NCBI GenBank assembly: GCA_951217055.1
Contig: OX578279.1
Span: 74,938,131 to 75,002,130 of the forward strand
Length of the DNA stretch: 64,000 bases
Origin: Gerris lacustris
Lineage: Eukaryota > Arthropoda > Insecta > Hemiptera > Gerridae
Direction: 5' to 3'
Under the pieces are notes generated by a model. The model worked only from the letters and a program-made list of their open reading frames with translations. It was not told the DNA's origin and did not search any database. A program made the position numbers and the translations under genes. This document shows, in pieces, positions 56,130 through 64,000 of this stretch (positions are counted from its first letter, which is position 1; every line of letters begins with the position of its first letter).

Positions 56130-56940
56130 TTCCAGCAAGCATGGCATGTATGTATATATATACCATCTCCAATATTTTGCCCCCTATAGGGGGGGCAAAA
56201 ATAGCAAAATAACCCTTCGAAAATAGTAAAAATATAACACTTACATTGTTATAAAATCTAAACGATTTTAAATAAAGTATGGGAACTTGAGGGATCTTTA
56301 CCATGTACAGGGAAGTGTGTATTCATCCACTCGCGTACTGGGGGGCAACCACCATTTTGCCCCCAGGCGCTGAAATCTACTATTTGTATACCTTTATCCC
56401 CCTATAGGGAGCAAAATATTGGAGATAGAAAAAAAATATTTGTATTTTTTCCCGTAGAATACAAATCTGCTATCAAAAATATACACTCTAGTTTGAAATT
56501 TTAAAGTTAGGTGGCCTGAAGGCAAAATGGGTGGTTGCCATACTGCGCGATTGCATGAAAACAAACTTCCCTTTGCATGGTACGGATCCCCTGATTTTCA
56601 TTAATTTATCTCTAACCGTTTAGATTTTACAAAGTATTTTCGGAAGGGTTATTTAGCTATCTTCCCCCCCCCCCCCCCCCTATAGGGGGCAGACAAATAT
56701 TGGAGGTGGGAGAAAAAGTTTCAAAGTAATTTTTTTTTTCTTTTACAGTAGAATCCAAATATGGCATCAAAAATATACACTCCAATTTGAAATTTTGAAG
56801 TTGGGTGGCCTGGGGGCAAAGAGGATGATTGCCCCTAATGCACGATTGCAGGAAAACAAACTTCCCTTTACATGGTATAGATCCCCCAAGTTTCATTAAT
56901 TTATCTCAAACTGTTTTAAAGGGGGGGGGGGGGAGACTTT
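56130..56940. repeat. Three copies of a CCCCTATAGGGG-containing repeat, one inverted
   Basis: Palindromes of type CCCCTATAGGGG occur at about 56181, 56398 and 56678. Around them GGGCAAAATATTGGAGAT, GTGGCCTG.GGCAAA and AAACAAACTTCCCTTT recur; the first copy faces the other two. G and C homopolymers lie in the last copy. Confidence 0.65.
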
Positions 56941-57003
56941 TGGACTACCCTGTATATTAATTGATAGATTTTACATTTTGTCGCAGCTCTTTCACAGACT
57001 ATA

Positions 57004-57759
57004 CTAGGCATCGCGTGGCTCTATCATTGAAGCGAGCGTATTGCAATGAAATACTGAATATTGAAATTTATTAATCATGATGAATGTCATAGTTGAAGAT
57101 AAGTGGAAGAGGGCAGTGTGAGGTAGAGTGGGGGTACTCGGTACAAAGCTTTACTTCCTAAACAAACCTATACACTATACAACTATAACAATCTTCACCA
57201 CCCGCGGTAGCTTTTAAACAATTATTATAAATGTATCTCGTCACTACGCAAAGAATTTTGCTTGTATCAAGTTGAAATTTTGCATACCTGTTTCAATTGT
57301 GCATTAGATGGTGTATATGAAGTTTTATTAAAATCGTTACGTTAGAACGTAAGATATCGGTAAAAAGGTTGTTTTCTCTATTATAAACGTTTAGGTCCGC
57401 TTTAATAGTTTTAGCGATCTTTATTAAGTCATAGCGGTGTCGCTGTTGGTTTTAGTAAAAAATGTTATTTGAAAAAAATTTTCGTCTCGTCGAATAGATG
57501 ATGATAGAATCTTTTCCCGTCCTGAAATTCCAATTTAATTTTTGTACCTCTCGTTTACGCGAGCGTTGCGCGCGAACTCTTGGACGGATCACGCTGTCCA
57601 ACGAACTTAGCCTGAGTATAAGTAAGAGGATCATGAATACCAAATTTCAACTAAATCGGTCAACTTTTACTCAAGTTATCGTCACACGCGTGAACGTTAC
57701 TGACAGACAGACAGACAGACAGACACGGAATGTAGGAAGCTCGCTACGCTCCCTTCAAT
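57004..57759 (-). mobile_element. Family B element, full length
   Basis: Runs from CTAGGCATCGCGTGG to GAAGCTCGCTACGCTCCCTTC, with GACAGACAGACAGACAGACA (about 57702-57723) and the core ATACCAAATTTCAACTAAAT. Very similar to 35355-36006, implying recent common origin. Confidence 0.72.
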
Positions 57760-58659
57760 TACACAATAATAAATAACTTATTATAACAAACCATCATCAA
57801 GAAATAGAAAGGTGATGACTGTGACTATTTGACTCAACTCGTGGGACCTTAGATCGTGTAAAATCATTAAAATTAATCAATTACGATTGTATGATATAGT
57901 AACTGATCTTAAATAAAATAAAAAAATATAATCATACTTTTTACTAATTGTTCATAATAAATGACTCATTTAAAAAATTACTCAGGATTTCACATGTAAA
58001 AATTATCAGGAAATCAACAATAAATTGAAAACTAATTATAAAGAAGAAACAATATTATATTTTACCATTATTAAGTTTTACACTTCACTATGGGTACGAA
58101 ATCTTTAGTTTGATTTGTCCAATCAATTAATATAAATTTTATAAACGTCGGCCTCCTCTTATCTCCTCGAAATTATTTATAAAACATTTGCTTTAATAAA
58201 AAAAAAGTGAAAAAAGTTTATTTTTGTCCGTTCGATCGAATTTTCACTAGAAACAATTAAAAGTAAAAAGGTTAACTAAAAGTAGATACAGGTTAAGTTG
58301 AAAATGTCAACAGAACAAGACCCCAGGAAAATCCCTTTCTCTCTTCAAACACGCGAGAACCATTCACCAAACTCAAATCAAATAGAAGCAATACGGTCGT
58401 TTAATTGCTTTCCAAATAACTCAAATCGTATCAAGCAATTTACTGCAAAATAGTTCACATTACTCATTATACGAATATATAAAATCCGTCAAATACTTGC
58501 CAGCAAGTTACTAAAAGGGTTTCTTTGGTCATATGAATTCATTATTATTATTATTATTATTTATTTTTTTAAACAAAAATATGTATTTTTCACTTATAAG
58601 AAACAAGGAGTGCATATATTATCCTTTACTATCTTCGGTATGCACTTATTAAATTCTTT
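57760..58659. other. AT-rich spacer, nothing recognised
   Basis: Contains an (ATT)n stretch at about 58539-58562. No gene seen. Confidence 0.4.
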
Positions 58660-59310
58660 TAGGGGTAAAATGGCCGACATTTTGGAAACAAGATACATTT
58701 TTGTGAACCAAATTTCAATACCTTTAAAATGATACCCAACTTCGATTTTTCAAATCACAAAAATTTTGGGGCCTCCTAGTTACGGTCCCTAAAATTTTAA
58801 AAATTTGACATTTTTACATCAACTCCCGGAAATATCATTGGTTCAGAAAGATGTATATTTTTGTATTTTTGCCTTATTTTTAGGACCTGTCCTAATGGGG
58901 TAGCGTGGGGGGGACATTATTTTTTGCGTTTTGTTTAAATTTTTGGGGGGTTAAATGGCCGCCATTTTGGAAACACGATACATTTTTGTGAACCAAATTT
59001 CAATACCTTCAAAATGATACCCAACTTCGATTTTTCAAATCACAAAAATTTTGGGGCCCCCTAGTTACGGACCCCTAACATTTATTAAATTCGACTTTTT
59101 TATATCAATTCCAGGAAATATCATTGGACCAGGGAGATGTATATTTTTGTATTTTCGCCTTATTTTTAGGACCTATCCTAATAGGGTAGTGCAGGGGGGG
59201 TTAATTTGGGTTTGTTTTAATTTTTTGGGGGGTAAAATGGCCGCCATTTTGAAAACGCAATACATATTTGTAATCTACATTTCAATACCTTTGAAATGAT
59301 GCCCAACATG
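58660..59310 (+). repeat. Tandem repeat, unit about 285 bp, 2.3 copies
   Basis: Each copy opens with AAATGGCCGCCATTTTGG (a near-perfect palindrome) at about 58670, 58954 and 59237. It continues with CAAATTTCAATACCTT, AACTTCGATTTTTCAAATCA and TTTTTAGGACCT.TCCTAAT. The CAAATTTCAATACC phrase is another variant of the shared core motif. Confidence 0.78.
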
Positions 59311-59419
59311 AAAATTACAAAAAATATAAAATATTTGGATATATTCGCAATTGATCGCAGATCGCAGAAAATTGGAGTTTTTGAGTTCGCAATAGGATTT
59401 CTGTTTTTGGGCAAAAGAG

Positions 59420-59545
59420 TTTAACTTATATACCAAATTTCAAGTCTATAGTAGGTCGGGTGATGTATTCCAAGATGCGACGGACGGACGGACGAACTAC
59501 CAAAAGCATAAGGGTTTCTAGGACGACCTCGAAACTCTAATAAAA
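59420..59545 (-). mobile_element. Family H 5' part, inverse
   Basis: In inverse orientation: stem-loop AGAGTTTCG...AGAAACCCTTATG, then GTCCGTCCGTCCGTCG, then GACTTGAAATTTGGTATATA. The order matches 12324-12440. Confidence 0.55.
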
Positions 59546-59561
59546 GAGATAGAGAGGGAGC

Positions 59562-59611
<50 letters not shown>
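59562..59611. repeat. (TA)n microsatellite
   Basis: About 50 bp of uninterrupted TA repeat. Confidence 0.95.
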
Positions 59612-59615
<4 letters not shown>

Positions 59616-59671
59616 GAGAGAGGATCCTCAGGTGATATTATTATGTATCATGTATATTATATTCTCTACAG

Positions 59672-59793
59672 CAGTGGTTATTAACCTTTTGGTAACCACG
59701 GCCCCCTTAAAATCTCCAATTATAATATATATAGTACCTAAATACCTTTCGAGACCCCCTGGGGGGCCGCGGCCCCCCGGTTAAGAACCACTG
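59672..59793. mobile_element. 122-bp hAT MITE with perfect 8-bp target duplication
   Basis: Ends CAGTGGTTATTAACC and its inverse GGTTAAGAACCACTG, flanked by CTCTACAG on both sides (59664-59671 and 59794-59801). The duplication fits the hAT consensus nTCTAnAn. The inner part CCCCCTGGGGGGCCGCGG is G/C-rich. Complete and probably young. Confidence 0.9.
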
Positions 59794-59801
59794 CTCTACA
59801 G

Positions 59802-60531
59802 CATATTTCAACTGCATCTTACACTGATATTACTGAACATAAGTCTTCCAAACTTTGAGTATTTCACTATTAATTCAATCTTAAATAGTATAGAATGCGT
59901 TAATAAAAGAAAAATATATTTAATTTTAAAAAACAACATTTTTTTTTTCTTTTAGGGAGTATCATCATTACAAAACTTCTTAAATCACTTAATGTAAATT
60001 TAAAAACAAAAAATAAACTAAAATTTTATTTTAGTTTGTTTGTTAAATATATACAAAGAAAACATCTCAGTATTTAACCAGTTATGTAGAAGCAAGACAT
60101 TAAAAAAATATATTTTATTTCATGTCCTTTTTTTCTTGGCAAGAGATGCTAAATAGGACTGCAGCTACATTATACTGTTTTATAATGGCTTAAGTAAACG
60201 ACTAGAAGGGATTCTAAACTATGACTAGACTTGGTAATGTTACATAGAGAACATTACATGAACTTATGTAAATTGTCTGTATCTTATATCTATGTTAAAG
60301 ACTCATATTCATAAACATAACAGTTATGCTATTAAATTTCACTTATACTTATTTAGTCTATATTATCAGGATTTCTATCTTATACATATATTAAGTCTCA
60401 TTTACTGATAAACTTAAATGTAGAAGGGAAAGTAATACTATAAAATAATACTATTATTATTAATACATATTATCAAATTACATTATTATTATTATACAAT
60501 AGAGTGAAGTATGAATAAAAATATATGCCAA
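59802..60531. other. AT-rich spacer, nothing recognised
   Basis: No gene or repeat terminus seen. Confidence 0.45.
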
Positions 60532-60612
60532 TTTTACTTTCTCTATAGAGAAAGTAAAACGTGTTACATAATATAGAGTGAAAGTATTGTGATGGCACAA
60601 AAAAGTTTTTAC
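60532..60612 (+). mobile_element. Family F 5' end with perfect 28-bp palindrome
   Basis: TTTTACTTTCTCTATAGAGA and onwards to 60559 is fully self-complementary. GAAAGTATTGTGATGGCACA, the family F lead, follows at 60589-60608. Confidence 0.6.
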
Positions 60613-60774
60613 CTCTAGCAGGAAGAAAAAGTGAACTTTCCTCCCTAGTTTACAGGAAGGAAAGTTACTCATTGACCGGGTGGTCGGGTTAAACAGGGAG
60701 TAATGAAACATGATCTTATTAGTAATGAAATCATGAACATATTTTTTTCTCCCTTCTGGAGGTAATAGTAAATT

Positions 60775-61222
60775 ACGCGTCAAGAGCGGAAAGTAGCATT
60801 TTGCATGCGAGTGTGGAGTTTGCACCCGAGCGACAGCGAGGGTAGTAAAACCACACGAGCAATGCAAAATGCCGTTTTCGCACGAGTTGCGTACCGTACT
60901 TTATCTACGATTGATAGATTTAAATAATAAATACAGAAAAAAATAAACTTGCTGTATGTAAGTTCGTATCTCTTCTCTTGATAAAGATGGCATTAATCTT
61001 GAGTTGTATTTTTTGTCGAATTAATTATTTGGAGGAGTATTATTCTCTACATTTTCGTCAAAGCCACTTGATTCATTTATTGTTTTTCACTAAAAACTCG
61101 ATATAAACAGTTACTTTAATAAAAGAATAGCAAATTAGTTTTGTTAAATGTAAACAAACTCGGTAATCGTGCGTAAAGCTGAAGAAGCCCTCTTCTTTAC
61201 CGCGCTAGCGTGGTAAAGAAGA
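60775..61222 (+). repeat. Family L repeat with terminal 35-bp palindrome
   Basis: Matches 34228-34560 (GCATTTTGCATGCGAGTGTG ... CCACACGAGCAATGCAAAAT hairpin, GTACCGTACTTTATCTA). The end carries CTCTTCTTTACC-GCGCTAGCGT-GGTAAAGAAGAG at 61189-61221. Confidence 0.6.
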
Positions 61223-61400
61223 GGTATTGTTCCGAACTATGAGACGCGCATGCGCAATGAACAAATAACAAGTACGTAAATAATCACTTTCTACGCATCT
61301 AAACAGAGATATAATGTTTATATTTCGTATCAATCGTAGATAATAGTTATTTACGCACCGAGGGAGGAAAGTAAGTGATTGCACCCTAAGCGATGAAGTT

Positions 61401-61864
61401 GTAAATCTTTTGGTGCCTTTTAAGAATTTCTGGTTGGCTAAGTTCGTCTGTGGGACATAGCTTGGCAATAGGCATTTGAAAAAAAAAAAAAAAAAACTGG
61501 TGGAGAGCAGCCATGTCCCGTCCTTTTTGGTGGACAATGTGATTTTCGTGATCCTAAGTACGAACTTAGTTAGTAGACCAATAATCAAGTTGATGGTTGT
61601 TTGTTACTTAATAGATTAGTTAGTCAATTAAATATTACTCTAAATCAAAGAGGTCACCTACTAAACAAACTACCATCAACTTGATTACTGGTCTACTAAC
61701 TAAGTTCGTACTCAGGATCATGAAAATCACATTATACATCAAATATGACGGGACATGGTCGCTCTCCACCGGTTTGTTTTTTTTTCGAAATGCCTATTGC
61801 CAAGCTATGTCCCTCAGACAAACTTAGCTGACCGTAAATTCTAAAAAGGCAACAAAAGATTTAC
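61401..61864. repeat. Fold-back element, about 203-bp arms
   Basis: Arms 61401-61605 and 61664-61864 are inverse copies with a 58-bp spacer. Each holds GACATAGCTTGGCAATAGGC and AACTTAGTTAGTAGACCA (or inverses). Poly-A lengths and a few insertions differ between the arms. A related fragment lies at 22880-22990. Confidence 0.82.
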
Positions 61865-62354
61865 ATATTCACTTTCAAATTCTAGCTTGATGTTAGTCAA
61901 ACACTTATTTGCAAGCTATCTCCTGGACTAAAACAAAGAATTAAAAATAAATATACTGACCATATCTTTAAATTTAATTCTAATAAGGAAGTTGAAACTA
62001 ATTCAATCAGGTTGAAAATGACGTATTTTAATCTATCTTAAGGTCAAATAGAAATAAAGATAACAAAATGATAAGATCCACTTATCATTTTAATTTAGAT
62101 TATTTAATTAATTTACATTATTTCTATGAATTTGTTACACTGTGAGAAAAATGTTAATTGTATATTTGATAAATATAAAAAAAAGACCATTTTAAACATT
62201 AAAAATATTTTTTTTTAATAAAAATTGACATCGTAAATTTTATAATTTAAAATTGATAAGAAATATTTTTTTATAACCTTTAACTGATTTAGTCCAATTT
62301 TATAAAATAACAAATCTTACATAATTTAGACTATTTTGGGGTTTTCTGAGTCTG
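61865..62354. other. AT-rich spacer, nothing recognised
   Basis: No gene or repeat terminus seen. Confidence 0.45.
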
Positions 62355-62960
62355 TTGGCAGCCAATTGATGTGGCACATAGCTTCCTCGCATCCTATCTC
62401 GTACTTAATTGATTCTATATTTTTAAAAGCCACTATTGTCTAATTTGTTTAATTGTTTCCTCCGTTTTTTTAATGTCAAAATTATTTGGATTTTTTACAC
62501 GAATTAAAAGTATCAATTTAGCAAAAGACAAAGAGCGCAGACGGTTCAAATTAATCTAGGGCTATCTGCGGGTTACTTTCGATAAACTATAAAAGTTTCA
62601 TACTAATCAGATAAGTACTTTTGAAGATATAGGCGTAAATAAATGTATGTTTGTGCGCATGTGGAAGAGAAACAAATGATCGCAGAAGATTGATGCTTTT
62701 ATGGGACCAACAATGGGCTTCTCATGACCTACTATCCAAATTTCATTAAAATCGGACGAGTAGTTTTTAAGATATTATGTGGGTTCGCAAAAATTGAACG
62801 ACAGAGCGACAGACAGACAGGCACGGAACCAAAAATGATCCCTGATGTCTGGAACGGATTTCTGTCTTGGAATTTTTGAAATCGGAGACCTAAAATATTT
62901 TCGTTCTTCGAAATGATCACATAGTTTCCGTTACTTTCGGTAAGCTCGGAAGCAAAATTG
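62355..62960 (-). mobile_element. Family A element, full length
   Basis: Inverse copy from GCCAATTGATGTGGCAC (3' hairpin) to TTCCGTTACTTTCGGTAAGC (5' stem-loop), with ACAGACAGACAGGCACGG and the core AATTTCATTAAAATCGGACG. The fold-back at 62961 begins immediately after it. Confidence 0.72.
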
Positions 62961-63752
62961 CTGTTATTTAATGATAATAAAGAATATATGATAGAGAATT
63001 TATAGATTGATACATCGCAAATAGGTTGCCTAGCTAAATCACGTACCGATGATGTTAAATAATAAAATGTTTACTTTAACTTCCCCTTACTTCAACTTCC
63101 CCGATGTGTTATTTATGAAAATCGAACATAAGCTGAGAGAATTCAGCCCAAGGAATTAAAAAAATAAGTGTTGCCTACTTTCCTCTCTGGCCAACTATGG
63201 AGTTGCCAGGTATAAACAAGTGAGTAAACGTAATTAATATACCCTCATCAGTTATTATATCGAATTATATATCAAATGAAAGGTAATTTTATTCCCAATC
63301 CGACCGTATCAGGTTGCCTTATCAAAAAGTTGGTTGAATCTATGGTTGCCTGGATTTTAGATCTAAAATTTAGAATTTTAATTATAATTTAAGGCAACCT
63401 AATACGGTTGGATTGGAAATAAAATTACCTTTCATTTGATATATAAATCGATTAAATAACTGTGAAGGTATATTAATTTACGTTTACTCACCTGTTTATA
63501 CCTGGCAACTCCATAGTTGGCCAGAGGGGAAAGTAAGCAAACCTTATTTTTTGAATTCCTTAGAGTGAATTCTCTCAGCTAATGTTTGATTTTTATAAAT
63601 AACTCATCGGGGAAGTTGAAGTAAGGGGAAGTTAAGTAAACATTTTATTATTTAACATCATCGGTACGCGATTTAGCTAGGCAACCTACTATATGCGATA
63701 TATCAATCTATAAATTCTCTATCATATATTCTTTATTATGATTAAATAACAG
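62961..63752. repeat. Fold-back element, about 360-bp arms
   Basis: Arms 62961-63320 and 63391-63752 are inverse copies with a 70-bp spacer. The outermost bases are CTGTTATTTAAT and ATTAAATAACAG. Internal landmarks include CTTCCCCTTACTTCAACTTC, GGCCAACTATGGAGTTGCC and AGGTTGCC. Arms differ by scattered substitutions. No coding frame. Confidence 0.88.
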
Positions 63753-64000
63753 ATGAGGGTATATATTTCTTATACCGGATCTTAGACTATTTGTTCTATT
63801 CTTTAGACTTAATCATTTTCTTCCATGATGTATCAAGCTAATCAGCGTCTCAGCTTAATTTACCATCCATTTACAATGGATGTTAGACGAATGCATCCGT
63901 AAAATCAACAACCAATTGTCTTCATGGTAAGTATATTATTGTAACTCTGTATAAATACACATGTGTAAAATAAAAACTATTTGTGTGTATGTAAAATAAA
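63753..64000. other. AT-rich sequence, nothing recognised
   Basis: CATCCATTTACAATGGATG (63865-63883) is a small hairpin. Otherwise featureless. Confidence 0.45.

Noticed and set aside
60478..60867. 129-codon minus-strand frame
   Set aside because: Overlaps family F and family L repeats and is low-complexity at its C-terminus; no domain.
61205..61588. 127-codon minus-strand frame
   Set aside because: Lies across one arm of a fold-back repeat and includes a poly-F run from a homopolymer.

Overview
The window looks like intergenic, repeat-dominated DNA from an arthropod, most likely an insect with a large AT-rich genome. The evidence is a Jockey-clade non-LTR retrotransposon, GTCY/GACA microsatellites embedded in interspersed repeats (a habit of arthropod DINE-1/mini-me/Helentron-derived elements), TA-flanked pogo-like and 8-bp-TSD hAT MITEs, tRNA- and 5S-rRNA-derived SINEs, and strong A/T bias. 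The order cannot be fixed from this sequence. No host protein-coding gene, rRNA gene, intact tRNA gene or CRISPR array was found.

Only one locus has convincing coding capacity: a full-length Jockey-like element on the minus strand (about 13241-17853). It has ORF1 (gag-like, three zinc knuckles), ORF2 (endonuclease plus reverse transcriptase), an ATGA overlap between the two, a poly-A tail and a matching target-site duplication. Essentially all other open frames are short and fall in repeats or AT-rich spacer.

Layout: 1-1.7 kb, tRNA-like fold-back repeats; 2.3-3.2 kb, an 851-bp TIR element with TAA duplication; 4.1-13.2 kb, nested non-autonomous elements (families A-F and H, my labels); 13.2-17.9 kb, the Jockey element; 19.6-21.5 kb, TAGCTGG-headed repeat and further family pieces; 21.8-22.8 kb, a pogo-like TIR element; 23.8-24.1 kb, a 5S-rRNA-derived SINE with a 21-bp tandem tail; 25.3-26.8 kb, a young giant palindrome; 27-36 kb, more MITEs, families B, C, F and I, and a tRNA-derived SINE; 36.3-38.5 kb, repeat-poor sequence; 38.5-45 kb, tandem repeats and families A/B, G and I; 45.4-53.25 kb, a striking GC- and CpG-rich island made of two tandem blocks of satellite-like modules; 53.3-64 kb, Penelope-like 3' remnant, tandem repeats, MITEs and large fold-backs.

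The most interesting pattern is that about nine interspersed families with unrelated primary sequence share one body plan. They have a 5' stem-loop, a tetranucleotide microsatellite soon after it, and a short motif around GAAATTTGGnATACATG or its relative AAATTTCATTAAAATCGG. Where the 3' end is preserved, the 5' arm recurs inverted there and is followed by a terminal hairpin. One copy at 40.1 kb joins family A termini to a family B core, and one family B copy sits cleanly inside family F without target duplication. This points to modular rolling-circle (Helentron-type) elements. The second notable object is the GC-rich island, with repeated 260-bp palindromes and 17-bp minisatellites.
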